The translations under genes were made by a program, and so were the position numbers. From Symbiodinium natans (lineage: Eukaryota; Sar; Dinophyceae; Suessiales; Symbiodiniaceae), in the NCBI GenBank assembly GCA_905221605.1, contig CAJNDS010000891.1:413422-477421 (forward strand): a stretch of DNA of 64,000 nt, written 5' to 3'. Positions 1-12,316 of the stretch are shown here, one piece after another. How positions within the stretch are numbered: the stretch's first letter is position 1; each line of letters opens with the position of its first letter. The notes under the pieces are model-generated. The model did not search any database. It had not been told where the DNA came from and saw nothing but the letters and a program-made list of their open reading frames with translations.

Positions 1-30
1 AGGCGCCCCGATCAGCGGCCCGCCTGGCCG

Positions 31-74
31 GGTTTAGGGTTTAGGGTTTAGGGTTTAGGGTTTAGGGTTTAGGG
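31..74 (+). repeat. TTTAGGG array
   Basis: About six head-to-tail copies of the plant-type telomere heptamer next to an EcoRI-like unique stretch; internal, not a chromosome end, since unique sequence lies on both sides. Confidence 0.9.
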
Positions 75-624
75 GAATTCTCCCCCGGGATTTAGGGCCT
101 GTAAGGCTATAGGGTTTATGGGGTTTCTAGGGCTTATAGGGTTTATAGGGTTCATAGGGTGTGTTGGGTTTATTCGGTTTATAGGGCTTATAGGATTTAG
201 GGGGGTTTTATCATCGTTTGTAGCGGTTCTAGGGTCTCTAGGGTTTACAGGGCTTCTGTGGTGGGTATGTAGGGATTTTCAGAGGTTGATAAGCTTTTAG
301 GGTCTATAGGGTTTAGCATGACTGCCCTCTACCCTAAATCCTCAACCCTAAACCCTAAACCCTAAACCTAAAAACGGCCACCGACGCGTATGTTTGCAAA
401 CAAAAAAACGCAAATCACAGAGGCCATTCTGTGGTGCGGAGAGTATACCATAGTAGACCCTAAGCCCCTGAACCCTGAACCCTGAACCCTGAACCCTGAA
501 CCCGAAACCCTAAACCCTAAACCCTAAACCCTAAAGAACCTGAACCGTGCAGCCAGGGGTGGGCACGGGGTTGCCCCCTTTGACCTGCAATGCCAGCCAC
601 ACGGCATCCCAAATCCAACTTTCC

Positions 625-745
625 ATACACTATAGGGGCCTGAATAGTTAGAATCGGGTGTTGGGGGCGATTATGGTATAATTACAGCGGAACCAGAAGG
701 GAATACTATTAGCAATTCTTCCGATACCTTTCTGGCCTTGTTGTT
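625..745. mobile_element. Short repeat family 3, copy 1
   Basis: TATAGGGGCCTGAAT, TTAGAAT, GGTGTTGGGG and AGGGAATACTA blocks, also found at 7148-7310 and, more diverged, 13925-14135. Confidence 0.7.
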
Positions 746-1045
746 CTTGTTGCGATTCGATCTGTTGCATCCATTGCTATCATGGTTGTTATGGCTCTCC
801 TGATTCTCGTTGCCAGTGGTACTACTTTTCGCTACAACCGATGGTGCTTTCTCTGATTGCTACTGCGTCAAACAACACCTTGACTAGCAATGGACGCATG
901 CCGAGCATTGAGGTCGGAAGCAGGCTTACCAGGCTTATGGAGATTCACAGGGTTTACAGGGCTTTAGGGTAAATGGTTACAACTTGGCGCGTAGCAAACC
1001 CTATAAAACCTAAACCTTGAAACGATCGTGGGGACAAAAGCAAGT

Positions 1046-1150
1046 AGCCTCCTTTGGAGTAGACCTTGGAAAAATAAAGTGACCTTTTGGGTATAAGTAG
1101 CTATACTAGGAACCCACAACCCAAAAAACATGAAAGTATAGTACTACAAG
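1046..1150. mobile_element. Short repeat family 2, copy 1
   Basis: CTTTGGAGTAGACC, ATAAGTAG and AAAGTAT blocks shared with 54928-55012. Confidence 0.65.
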
Positions 1151-1198
1151 ACCACCCTGAACCCTAAACCCTAAACCCCAAATCCAGGTTTCGGGAGT

Positions 1199-1296
1199 CC
1201 TAAACCCTAAACCCTAAACCCTAAACCCTAAACCCTAAACCCTAAACCCTAAACCCTAAACCCTAAACCCTAAACCCTAAACCCTAAACCCTAAAT
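1199..1296 (-). repeat. CCCTAAA array
   Basis: About 14 uninterrupted heptamers directly left of an exon candidate. Confidence 0.95.
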
Positions 1297-1370
1297 CCAG
1301 CCTGGACGGCCGCCGGCTGTCAGAGGGCTGCCGGTTGGCGGCTCCTGCAGCGTCGGGCCTCTGCAATGGA
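1297..1370 (-). CDS. Exon candidate, frame undecided
   Basis: Strong acceptor (GTTGCCCTCTCCATTGCAG) and the usual flanks (CCCTAAA left, TTTAGGG right) predict a minus exon. Two frames are open, one with RQPSDSRRPSR. No TSP1 motif is certain. Confidence 0.3.
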
Positions 1371-1417
1371 GAGGGCAACAATGAAATTCTGAAGCCTGGA
1401 ACACAGATCTTCCGGGC

Positions 1418-1698
1418 TTAGGGTTTAGGGTTTAGGGTTTAGGGTTTAGGGTTTAGGGTTTAGGGTTTAAGGTTCAAAAACCTGAAGTAAGGGGTTTTGG
1501 AACCTTAGGGAGGCATTCTGGGAGGTGCAGGGATCTCAAAAACAGTAGGGTTGAAAACCAGGGCTCCGAAGACTTGTAGGGCATGGTCTTTGGGCCCCCA
1601 AACGTCCCAAACGATTAGGGTTTAGGGTTTAGGGTTTAGGGTTTAGGGTTTAGGGTTTAGGGTTTAGGGTTTAGGGTTTAGGGTTTAGGGTTTAGGGT
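1418..1698 (+). repeat. Two TTTAGGG arrays with a unique spacer
   Basis: Arrays at about 1418-1468 and 1616-1698 separated by about 150 unique bases. Confidence 0.93.
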
Positions 1699-2227
1699 CC
1701 TCAGAGCCTTGAAAACGAATTTCGAGGTCTCAGGGTTCAGGGCTCTGGCTTCAAGCTTCAGGGCTTACGGCTGGCCTGTGTTTGAGATGTTTGGGTACTG
1801 CCAGGGTACTATATAAGCATTTCTTGCCAGAATTCACAACCGCACCCCGCCGTGAGGTCCCTACAACCCTGAACCCGAAAGCGAGCCCCCAACCTCCAAG
1901 CCCCCTACACCCCTGAACCCGAAACCCCAGAACCCCTAAGCCCCTAAACCCTAAACCATAAGCCCCTAAACCCCTGAATCCCTACACCCTAAACCCCAAA
2001 CCCTAAACCCCAAACCTTAAACCCTATAAGCCCGAAATCCCTGCACCCTAAACCCCAAACCCTAAACCTAAACCTTATAAGCCCTAAACCCTAAAAACTA
2101 AACCCCAAACCCTAAACCCCAACCCCTAAACCCTATAAGCCCTAAACCCAACTGAACTTTGGGCCGCGAAGCCGAGGGCGCCTCTGAAGCGGAGGCGCCT
2201 GCGTCAGGGCTGGATTTCCACTATTTG

Positions 2228-2320
2228 TTGAGGGTTTTGAGGGGCTTTGAGGGTTTTGAGGGCTTTGAGGGCTTTGAGGGTTTTGAGGGTTTTGAGGGTT
2301 TTGAGGGTTTTGAGGGTTTT
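2228..2320 (+). repeat. GAGGGTTTT nonamer minisatellite
   Basis: Nine-base units (GAGGGTTTT or GAGGGCTTT), a drifted and locally amplified telomere-like unit; translated it would be a run of FEG, judged non-coding. Confidence 0.9.
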
Positions 2321-2754
2321 TCGGCTTTTTTTGGGTTTGGGGTTTTCAGGATTTTGATTCTGACTCTTTTTGTGCGAGGGGGGGGTGGGGTAGGGATTTA
2401 GGGCTTTTAGGGGCAGCCACTAGGGTCTTAGGGGAGTAGGGGGTTTGGGGTTTGCCGGGGGGGTTTTGCGCTTTAGGGTTTTAGGGTCTAGGATTACAGG
2501 GTTTGAGGCTTTCAGGGTGCAGGGTTGCAAGGTTTGAGGCTTTTAGGGTTGTAGGGCGACTTTTGGGGGTTTAGGGTGATTTTGTTCTTTTTTGGGGGGG
2601 GGGGGGGGTTCGGGTTTAGCGGTTGCGTTTTTTTTTGTTTTTTTTTTCGGGGGGCTTAGGGGTCTAGGGTGTAGGTGTTTGGGGTTCTTCGGGGTTTAGG
2701 GTTTAGGGTTTCAGGGGCTTTCCGGGGTTCAGTAGGACTTCTGGGCCGGCTTCT

Positions 2755-3047
2755 GAACCCTAAACCCTAAACCCTACACCCTAAACCCTAAACCCTAAAC
2801 CCTAAACCCTAAACCCTAAACCCTAAAAGGGTTTAACTTTTAGGCTTCTTACTGTAGTTTTCTACAAAACCCAAAAGGCTCAAGTCCTGAGAGCCAGCCA
2901 GAAGAAGGCCAAGGCGTAGGGCTTTGTAGGTTAGTTGTTTTTGGGGGTTTAGGCTACCCTAAACCCTAAACCCTAAACCCTAAACCCTAAACCCTAAACC
3001 CTAAACCCTAAACCCTAAACCCTAAACCCTAAACCCTAAACCCTAAA
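2755..3047 (-). repeat. CCCTAAA arrays ending at the assembly gap
   Basis: Arrays at about 2755-2826 and 2953-3047; the second runs into the gap, so its true length is unknown. Between them a plus frame ends in VLRASQKKAKA and a stop, too short to assign. Confidence 0.93.
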
Positions 3048-3147
3048 NNNNNNNNNNNNNNNNNNNNNNNNNNNNNNNNNNNNNNNNNNNNNNNNNNNNN
3101 NNNNNNNNNNNNNNNNNNNNNNNNNNNNNNNNNNNNNNNNNNNNNNN
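3048..3147. other. Assembly gap of 100 N
   Basis: Exactly 100 unknown bases between a CCCTAAA array and a poly-G tract, a conventional scaffold gap of unknown real size. Confidence 0.98.
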
Positions 3148-5450
3148 GGGGGGGGGGGTGTTGAGGTACCCTTCCAACAAGGAATAGGATTTCCGACATT
3201 TTCTCCTCATCTAGGCTCGTGTGCTACTTGCTCAACATATTTCGCATGCCTGCTGGGCAGGAGATCCTCATCGGGGGTGATCTGATCGTCCCCATACCGG
3301 CATGTTACTCGAACCCTACCTGGTTTCCTACACATCTGAACCCTAAACCCTAAAACCCAAACCTTAAACCCTAAACCCCAAACCCCAAACCCCAAACCCC
3401 AAACCCTAAACCCTAAACCCCAAACCCTAAACCCTAAACCCCATACCACCGACGGAACAGACGAAACATCCAGCAGCTTTGAAACTGCGCATGGTAAGGT
3501 CTGCGGGTTCCTTAGGGATTGGGTTCAGATACCCTAGGCTACTATAATCCCTATCTAGACCCCGGAGTAACCTAGGAATGAAAAAGGGTGCCCTTTTTGG
3601 TGCAAAGGGGCTTATAAAGGAACCTGAGCCCTAACAAAGGGAGTAAGGGCCTACCCTGGGTCCAAGTACCCTAAACTACCAATAAAGTGAACCACAAACC
3701 CTTTTAGGGTTCTGTTTTTCCTTAAGGTTCTTTTCCCCCAAGGACGACCCGAAGAAAGCTGAAAACCTAGGCCCTGTGCCTTTTTCAACACGAAAGCCTC
3801 AGCACGAACCCCTACGACCCGAAACAAACTGCCCTAAACCCTAAGCCCTAAACCCCAAACAACCCAAAAAGCCCTAAAAACAGCAAAAAACCCAAACACC
3901 CTAAAAACACCCAAAACCCTCCTAAAACCCTAACAACCCTAAAGCCCCCCAAAACCCTCAAAACCCAACCAATCCTAAAAGACCTAAAAACCCTCAAAAA
4001 CCCTAACTAAACCCAAACAGCATGCCAAGGCTCCGTAAACAAAGGCTTCGCAGGAGGCGAGTAACTACTTGCTCCTGTGGGTTTAGGGTTTAGGGTTTAG
4101 GGTTTAGGGTTTAGGGTTTAGGGTTTAGGGTTTGGGGTTTGGGGTTTGGGGTTTGTGCAGCGGGAACTCGTGGTGTGTTGCGGGTGAGTCTCAACGTCGG
4201 CTTCAAGGCTAGGTTGGCTTGGGGTTTAGGGTTAAGGGTTAAGGGTTTAGGGCTTAGGGTTTAGGGTTTAGGGTGTAGGGCTTTAGGGCTCAGGGTTCAG
4301 GGTTTAGGGCTTAGGGCCTAGCGCCTATTTGAACTGAAAGCCCTAAACTTTCCGCAGCGCTGTACACAGGTTACAGAATTGGATATCTACTATAGAACAC
4401 AATGGATCCCCCAGCTGTTTAGCGCCTAGTGGACGCCAGTCGGGGGTAGCCCCAACCAAACCCGAAAACCCTCGAGCCCCATCCCAGGCACACTGCAGCA
4501 AATCGAAGTTATTGAACCCCATTAACTACTTTAGCTGTTTGGAGGTTCCAATTCCCAAAACGATTTTACTCGAAATCCCGTACCCCTAATTACTCTCAAT
4601 ACGCAAAGTCGCTGTCCAATTTCTGCAGGCAGTTCAGGGCTTTAGGTTTTGGGCTTTGGGCTAACCCTGCCCATACTCCTGAAGAACCCCTTCCTGCAAA
4701 ATCGCGAGACAGCCCACTCCGCAAACTCCACTGATCTCTCTGCTGTGCATCCATCCAACACTCCAAAGCACAACGGAGGAGGGCTAAAACCCCTAAACCC
4801 TAAACCCTAAACCCTAAACCCTAAACCCCAAACCCCCATACATTCCCCCTAAGCCCCTGAGCCTCCCCCCGACAAAACTCCTCGACGGCGACGCCGCGGT
4901 CGCCGACTCGGGCGCCGCCGCGGGGGCGTCCGGGACGCGCGGCGGGCCCTTCATTTGGCTTAGGGTTTAGGGTTTAGGGCTTAGGGTTTAGAGTTTAGGG
5001 TTTAGGGTTCAGGGTTCAGGGTTCAGGGTTTAGGGCTTAGGGTTTAGGGTTTAGGGTTTAGGGTTTAGGGTGGGGTTTAGGGTTTAGGGTTTGGGGTTTA
5101 GGGTTTGGGGTTTAGGGTTTGGGGTTTAGGGTTAGGGGTTTAGGGTAGTTTGGGTTTCGGGTATTTAGGGCTTAGGGTATTTGTGGTTTAGGGGGGGACT
5201 TTGGGACATTTGTGTTTTGGAGTTATGTGAGGGTTGTCGTCAAGGGGTTTGAGGGGCTTCTGAGAAGAAATTGTCCCTAAGGAATTGGGGTTTGTGGTTG
5301 AGGGTTTACAACATTATTTACACCCGAAACCCTAAGCCCTAAACCGTACACCCTACAACCTAAACCCCAATCCCTAAACCCTAACTGTTCAACCCTAAAC
5401 CCGAAACCCTAAGCCCCTAAACCCTAAACCCTTAGCCAGCCTCCGCCGGT
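3148..5450. other. Repeat-rich stretch without a supported gene
   Basis: Holds degenerate CCCTAAA, a MITE-like copy (3528-3680), a TTTAGGG array (4079-4152) and a GC-rich block at 4868-4955 that is open on both strands. One minus block at 3215-3320 (RVRVTCRYGDD) recalls a V-x-C strand but stays unproven. Confidence 0.6.
3528..3680. mobile_element. MITE-like family 1, copy 1
   Basis: Shares AACCTAGGA, GGTGCCCT, GGGGCTTA and AAGGGCCTAC in the same order with 15228-15350 and 47370-47580. No coding capacity. Confidence 0.7.
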
Positions 5451-5451
5451 C

Positions 5452-5495
5452 CAGGTATCTGTCTTCGACGTCGTCGTAGTAACCTGAGAAGGAGG
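5452..5495 (-). CDS. Exon candidate
   Basis: Acceptor CCTTCTCAG, possible GC donor. Reads YYDDVEDRYLDRRR in one frame or TDTWTGGGW in another, the latter W-x4-W-like. Usual repeat flanks. Confidence 0.25.
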
Positions 5496-5569
5496 TCTAA
5501 ATGAGGGTTCAGGGTTTCCCCGAAGGCGCGGAGCTCTGGGCAGGGGTACGTAAATCGGCTGCTTAGGAG

Positions 5570-5700
5570 GGGAGGGCAGGGAGGGGGGGAAGGAGGCGGG
5601 GAGGGGGGGGGGGAGGGGGGGGCAGGGGGGGGCCAGGGGAGGGGCAGGGGGGGGCAGGGGGGGGTGGAGGGGAGGGGGGGCGGAGGGGGAGAGTTTCGGG
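5570..5700. repeat. G-rich low-complexity tract
   Basis: Long runs of G with A and C on the plus strand; high potential for G-quadruplexes. Not coding. Confidence 0.9.
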
Positions 5701-5814
5701 TTTCGGGTTGGGTTTGGGGTTTCGGGTTTAGGGTTTCCTAAACCCTATACCTTCAACTCCAGAACGCCCTGTTAGACATGACACAACTCGTAAACAACCG
5801 GCTCGCAGCTCTGC

Positions 5815-5945
5815 ATGGTCCCCTAGTATGGGCCCTTAGAAGGGTTCCCCTTATATACCCCTTATATACCCTATGCAAACTCAGGGCCCATACATCAAAG
5901 CCCTTCAAAGGAGCTAAGGGACCATTTCGAGGGGCCCATGAAACT
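5815..5945. mobile_element. Short repeat family 5, copy 1
   Basis: CCTTATATACCCTAT, CAGGGCCCATACATCA and AAAGGAG blocks shared with 42481-42602. Self-complementary ends GGGCCC/ATGGTCCC. Confidence 0.65.
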
Positions 5946-7147
5946 ATATACCCATTAGAGAGCACATCCCACACATCGACCTGCCCAGATCTTCCAATAC
6001 CCCTTTTACTCAAGGAATACACCCTAATTCATGATCATAATCCTTAGTATTCAAAATAGTGTATAGTACTTAATCCGCCGAGGCCTCGGGCCGGAGGTGT
6101 ATAGGTTGTCAGAACAGGCAGCCCCCCTCCAAACTCCCCCCACACCCAAACCCCTTTTTCGGACCCCTTTTTTTGGCCTCAAATGGGTACCCCCCCTGGG
6201 AAACCGGGGTCCGCAAGCGGACGGTTCGCCAGGACCAGAGGCAGTTGAAGCCCCTCCCAGCAGGGCCCCCCGCCCCCTACCCTCCCCCCCTACGCCCCTC
6301 CCCCCCCCGACCTCCACCCTCCCCCCACCCCACCTCCCCCCCACCCTGCCGAAGAGTCGCCTTAAACCTTAAGGGGCCTGGCTCAACCCTACGATCACTC
6401 CAAGCCGAACCCTAAACCCAAAAAAACCCTCAACCCCAAAGCGTGAACCTTGAGCCCTAAACTAACCCTCAACCCCAAACCCCAAACCATAAACCATAAA
6501 CCCGGAACCCTCAACCCTCAACCCAACCCTTATTGCTTGGGGTCCAGCGACTTGGGCGCTGCGGAATCACCATGCTCACGCGGATGCGCTGGGCCGGGCC
6601 GAGGAGGGTCGCGTAGCGTTAAAATTAAGGGGTTTTGGAAGATCTACCTATGCAGTTGTGATTCCAAGTAGGTTATTTAGGGAAGATCTGGAAGGGTTTA
6701 AGAAACTCTTAACCCTAAACCTATAAGGTTTGGTTCGAGGTCTAGTGTTTAGTGTGTCAGGGTTGAGGGTCGTTTCTGGGGTAAGGGGGCTCCGTCGTGA
6801 GCTTGTCGTCGGACAGAACTACGCCTTAGTCAAACCCTCAAAACTTCAACCCTAAAACCCTAAACCCTTCACCCTTTAAATCCTAAACCCTGATGACAAA
6901 TCATCTCAGACTTCGCTCCAGGTGGCCCCCAGCCTCTTCACCCGGAAAACAAAATGTAAAAAAAAACTTTCTCTGGACCTTGCCCCCTTCTACCTCAACA
7001 CCTCCAAACCCTAAGCCGTAAACCATAAACCCTAAGCCCTAAACCCTAAACCCTAAACCCTAAACCCTAAACCCTCACGCCGAAGCCCGAGGCCGCCCTA
7101 GATTTTGTCACCCTAAGCCCTTTGGGGCTTCGCGGAGACCCTAGCAC

Positions 7148-7310
7148 TCTCTACTATAGGGGCCTGAATAATTAGAATAAGGTTTCGGGGGGCCATGCGG
7201 GCGAAAGCCTGTCGAAGTCAATAAGGTTTCGGGGGGGCATTAGAGTAGAATTCCAGAGGGACCAGAAGGGAATACTAGTCGCAAAATTCTTCCGACCCCC
7301 TCTATTGCAC
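7148..7310. mobile_element. Short repeat family 3, copy 2
   Basis: Contains the same TATAGGGGCCTGAAT start and an internal duplication of GTCAATAAGGTTTCGGGG-like sequence. Confidence 0.7.
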
Positions 7311-8539
7311 TTCACCGGGTGGCTGTAGCTGTAGTCTGAGTATATCCCAGCGTCAACGCTTGCCTGGGCTGGGTTAGGGTTTAAGCGGTTTAGGGTTTAG
7401 GGTTTAGGTTGGAGCGGTTTAGGTTTAGGTTGGAGCGGTTTAGGGAAGCTAGGTTGAAAAGACTCTTCCAGCTTCTCGCATCTTGAGAGTATTGAGAAGT
7501 CAAATTTTCTCACAAGCTACCCAGCACCTGTTTGATTACCGGGCTTGCTGCTGGAAACCCACCCAAGCACTAACAAAAGCTTACAAGGCTTACACGCGTC
7601 AATCTAGAAAGGATCTCCAATTTGTAGGATGCTCAAATCCCATTCATACATCAAAATACAACTTTTTCAACAACACCCAACCCCCCCCCCCCACTAGAAG
7701 CAACAAGGGTCTAGACAAGGCTTCCTGACGGCTAGGTTTTAGGGTTTAGGGCCTTGGGCAAACCCTAAACCCGAAAACCTGAAGCCTAAACCCTGCCTAA
7801 ACCCCCAAGAGGCCTCGGCTTAAGGAGATGTCCGAATTAACCCAAGAGAGGTACAAGCACCTACATCCTGTAGGAATCTGAAAACTGATAATTTTCAACC
7901 CAAGGGATCCGGTAGCTACAGTATATTCTTGGGCTTTTTGGGGCCTAGGGTTTATGAAACTAAGTACCCTTTGTGCCCACGTTCCTATATGTACCTATGG
8001 GATTCCCGTTTGGTGGTAAAGCCTCCTTATGGTGACTTTAGGGGGCAATGGGGGTCAATGGGGGTACCCTGAACCCGGAGCATCCCTACGGAGGGGTGAC
8101 ACAGCCAACTCCTGCTTCGGAGTGCGGCGCAAAACAAGCAAACCCTTAAACCCTAAGCCCTTTATGCGCCCGCGTTCCGCGTAATCGACCCCCCCCCCCC
8201 CCCCCCCTAGTGGTATCCCCCCCCCCAAACCCTGCCTGTTAACCCGAGAAACCTCAGCCTAAACCCCACACCCTGAACCCTAAGCCCTAAAACCTAAACC
8301 CACCAATGAACGACAGGAGGGAGAAGGGTAAACCCGAAACCTTCGCCGCTTTAACCCTGAACCCTGAACCGTAAACTCAGCACGACCCACAGGGGGGAGA
8401 GGGGAAACCGTAAACCTACCATTACCCCAAACCTTGAACCCTGATTAGACTCTAAACCCACAATGAACCAATGGACCAGAGTGAAAAATCCTGATCTCTA
8501 CAGCCTAACCCTGAACCCCGAAACCACAAACCCATGAAC

Positions 8540-8832
8540 CACAAGGGGGGGGGGTGGCGGAGGGGGGGGAGGCGGGGCGGGGGGGGGCGGCCTTAGGGGG
8601 AGGCGAGAGCCGGGGGTGGCGCGGTGTGGCTTGCCGGGTGCGGTGGTTGGGGTGGGCGCGTCGGAGTGGGGCGGGCGGTGGGGGGGGGTGAAGGGGGAGT
8701 TGGGGTGTGGGGTGCGGGAGGGTGGGGCGGCGGGGGTGTTTGTTGGGTCGGGCGGGGGGGGTGGGGGGAGCCGGGGCGTGGGGGGGGAAAGAACCAATGG
8801 CGTGGGAGGAGCGGAGGGGGGGGGGGGGGTGC
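8540..8832. repeat. Long G/GGGTG-rich tract
   Basis: Nearly 300 bases of G-rich sequence on the plus strand. The many overlapping open frames reflect the lack of A and T, not genes. Confidence 0.9.
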
Positions 8833-10014
8833 GCCTATGCTGGCCCCTATAAACCCCATAAACCCCGAACCCCGAACCTAAAACCCCTACACCCGGAACC
8901 CTAAGCCCTACAACCCTTAAACCCTACCTGAAACTCCATTTACCGACTGTTTTGTAGGGTTGGGGAGTCACATTGTAACACCCAGACAAGCCTTGTGGGC
9001 CAAATGAGCCCTATACCCTGAACCCTGAACCCTGAACCCTAAACCCTAAACCCAAAACGTAACTGAAAACACGACAATGGAAGGCCCGGAGGCTCCGCGC
9101 GCCCGGCGCTGCACCGGCAGGGGCGACCGCCCGCTGCGCCGGGGCCTTAAGGCGGGAAGGGAGTAGGGTTTTTGGTTAGGCTGTGGGGTTTAGCGTTTAG
9201 GTTACCACAGTGGTGACAGGTTTCCAGAGGGCTCTTCGTGGTGTAGGCTATAGGGCTTACTGAAGAGCTCGACAGGATTCTGCAATGCCTTGACTTCTGC
9301 AAGAAGGTGCTGGATATGATGCCCGGGACTTGCCACCAGTTTCTTATGTCTGTTGGCAAGCGGCAGATATTGGGCCCATGGCAGGTGGTGTTTGCTCAAG
9401 GGTCATGCGGACAAAGGCCGTTTAAGCCCCAACACCTTAAACCCCTAACCCTAAGCCCTAAGCCCCAAACCCTAAACCCTAATTCCCACTCAAATCTTGC
9501 AGGTGCTTTGCGTGAGCTTTCGCCAAGGGGCGGCCGCCGTGAATCGTCCCGCGGGCGTCGCGCCATGTGGGATTCGTGCTTTCAATTGGGGTTTAGGGTT
9601 TTAGGGTTTAGGCTTTTTAAGGGCTTGTAAGAGGCTAAGGGCTGTGAGGGTGTGAGGGCTTTAGGGCTTACCTACCGTAAACCCTACAACCCTATTTTGG
9701 CGTATGAGCTCTAAGGTTTGGTAGGTGAATAGGAAAACGAACCTTGGGGGTTTGCGCGTTGGTGCGTTAAGGGTTTAGAGGATTTAGGGCTGTGGGTCAA
9801 AGGCTTCGTCAACTGGTTGGGGTTTGGGGTATAGGGTATAGGGTATAGGGTTTAGGGTTTAGGGTCTAGGGTCTAGGGTTTAGGGATACTTGGAGCTGCC
9901 ACGTTAAGGGGGGAAACCTGGAACCTCTAAGGAGGTCAGAGAGCTCGTGCTTTAGGGCCTCGAGCTTAAGCTTTCGAGATACGGCTGCTGGTTAGGGATC
10001 CGTCCAAAAAAATA

Positions 10015-10135
10015 CATGTGTGTGTGTGTGCATGTGTCTATACAAATAAATGAATGAATAAATAAATAAATATATATATATATATATGTGACCATATATA
10101 TACATATATGTATATTATATGTATATAAGTATATA
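10015..10135. repeat. TG/AAAT/AT compound microsatellite
   Basis: Consecutive TG, AATA-type and AT runs followed by ATATGTAT repeats. Confidence 0.92.
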
Positions 10136-10499
10136 AGGATCTACGCCGCTAGGCCGCAAGCACGCCTTAAGCCCTGTTTCAAACCTTAACCTGGACCTTT
10201 CCACACGAAGCCCAAACCAATCCAAGCGAACAACCCCAACCATACACCTTAATGGTTTAGGGTTTAGGGTTTAGGGAACCCCAAAACCCGCAACAACGGA
10301 TTCCAAAGCCAAACAACCGACCCATGAACCCTAAGCCCCGCAAAACCTGAAACAAAACACCCGAACGATCAACCCAAAACATAAACCCCAAAGCCCTGAA
10401 CCTTAAGACCCATCAACTCAAAAAACAAAGACCTCTAGCCCACCCCACCCCACCCCCCCAAGACAAAAGCCTAAGCCCCAACTCAAGAACAAGAAGCCC

Positions 10500-10535
10500 C
10501 AGGCCCCTCCGGGCTCGGAGCACCTGTTGGGAGCC
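10500..10535 (-). CDS. TSP1-like exon candidate
   Basis: Acceptor GGCTCCCAACAG; reads CSEPGGAWG, with the C-x6-W gap of x32 but without the first tryptophan. Donor not seen. Confidence 0.25.
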
Positions 10536-10715
10536 TTGTCACTTGTCAAGCCCAAACCCTCAAGGACGGAGAATCCATCTCCAAGAGACAGCCTTCGGAG
10601 CACCCCACCCCCCCAACCCCCTCACCCTAAACCCAAGTTTAGGGTTTAGGGTTTAGGGTTTGGGGTTTAGGGTTTAGGGAACTGCCCCTCCTCTCTAGTC
10701 CCACTCCCAGCCTTC

Positions 10716-10766
10716 TTTGGAAGCGACTAACCCTGCAACAGCAGGCCAGCCTCTCCTGTGCGAAGA
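10716..10766 (-). CDS. Microexon candidate
   Basis: A good acceptor (CCCTTCTTCGCACAG) is followed about 24 bases later by G|GTTAGT. Three frames are open; no motif. Confidence 0.2.
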
Positions 10767-10955
10767 AGGGTTGAGGGGCGAATTGCTCAGGGCTTAGGGT
10801 TTAGGATTTTTCAGGGTTGCATAGGTTACCTGTAAGGTTGAACTCCGATAAACTCTTGTTCCGGCAATACCCAAAACCCTAAACCCTAAACCTTGCAAGC
10901 CCAAAACCCAAACCTGCCCTTCGGGATTGAGGGTCGGCCTAAGCCCAAAGGACCC

Positions 10956-11044
10956 TTCAAGTGCTGTTCAAGGCTTACAAGGTCTAGGGTTTAGGGTTAA
11001 ACCCTAAACCTTGTAAGCCTTGTAAGCCTTGAACAGCACTTGAA
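10956..11044. repeat. 89-base foldback element with 27-base perfect arms
   Basis: Arms 10956-10982 and 11018-11044 are perfect reverse complements. Between them a short TTTAGGG run meets a CCCTAAA run head to head, extending the foldback. Confidence 0.92.
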
Positions 11045-11181
11045 AAAGGCCTATGGTAGTAGGGTCTCGGGCCCTAGGGTTGAGGGTTTAGAGAGCTTTT
11101 CGTGCACTAGAAAACCTCCAACCGCGCAGCCTAGCCTGCTCCACACTCCTTTATGTAGCCATTCGCAGGCTTACAAGCGCT

Positions 11182-11386
<205 letters not shown>

Positions 11387-11949
11387 ATACAGAATAAGTT
11401 TATAACCAGTTATAGCTGTAACCCTACACCCAAAAGTCTAAAGTCTAAACCCTAAACCCTAAACCCGCGAGCAGATAAGCTTCTCCAAGTCCAGAAGCTC
11501 TGGATTCCTGCGGGATGAAGCTGCCACACGACAAAGGCTGCTTCCTCGACTCAACACCCCAACACTAAGTTCCATAATCCTTGCTGCTAAACCCCTGGAA
11601 ACCTTAAACCCTGAATCCCAAAACCCTAAACCCTAAACCCCAAACCCATGCCCGCCTGGATCAATGGTGGGGTCCTTGACTCAGCCTGCCGCCATTTGAG
11701 CCGAAGAAGTCCGGCGCCATGCGCGGAGGGAGTTCGGCTTCGGGCTTTGAGCAGGCAGGGTTTAGGGTTTGGGGTTTGGGGTTTGGGGTTTGGGGTTTAG
11801 GGTTTAGGGTTTAGGGTTTAGGGTTTAGGGTTTAGGGTTCAGGGTCTAGGGTTTAGATTTAGGGTTTAGGGTTTCGAGGGTTCAGGGTTTAGGGTTCAGG
11901 GTCTAGGGTTTACGGTTTGGGGTTTGGGGGGCGAAGCTTCCTGAAGGTT

Positions 11950-12135
11950 CCCCAGGTACTTACCCCCCCATGAACATCAATCCCTTAAGAACCCTGAAAC
12001 CCTACTACCCCCTTTATACTACCACCCCTGGGTTGCCCCATGTTTAAGACTCTTTTAGGGATAATTAGGCCTTATGATCCCTAGGTACCTATCCATGAAC
12101 CCCCCTCCCTGAAGAACCCTCTAATGTAGGGTTCA
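11950..12135. mobile_element. Short repeat family 4, two adjacent copies
   Basis: Two partial copies in tandem, each with GGTAC-CTTACC/CCTATCC and CATGAAC blocks. Confidence 0.55.
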
Positions 12136-12249
12136 GGGCTTAGGGTTTTGGGTTGAGGGTTTAGGGCTTCGGGTGGAAGGCCCTCAGCCCTAGATCACTC
12201 AAGCCCTTGCAAAACCTCCTGGGCCCCAAACAAGCGTAAACCCTAAACC

Positions 12250-12316
12250 CTGAACCCGACTTAATTAGTTAATTCATTAGTTAATTAATTAATAATAATC
12301 ATAAAAATAATAAAGC
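12250..12316. repeat. AT-rich TTAATTAG/AATAAT tract
   Basis: Short palindromic TTAATTAA repeats then AATAAT runs. Confidence 0.85.

Larger units (their letters stand above)
5700..8500. other. Intergenic or intronic stretch, no supported gene
   Basis: Contains MITE-like copies at 5815-5945 and 7148-7310, C-rich runs and degenerate telomere-like repeats. A minus block near 6550-6605 ending in CGC|GTGAGC (GPAQRIR) and a 19-base piece near 7086-7106 ending C|GTGAGG are very weak exon candidates. Confidence 0.5.

Noticed and set aside
1-3047. A true chromosome end because of dense TTTAGGG/CCCTAAA
   Set aside because: Arrays flip orientation, are short, and recur throughout 64 kb with unique DNA between; they are interstitial.
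8498-8904. Pro-rich and Gly-rich open frames
   Set aside because: Product of G-rich low complexity on both strands.
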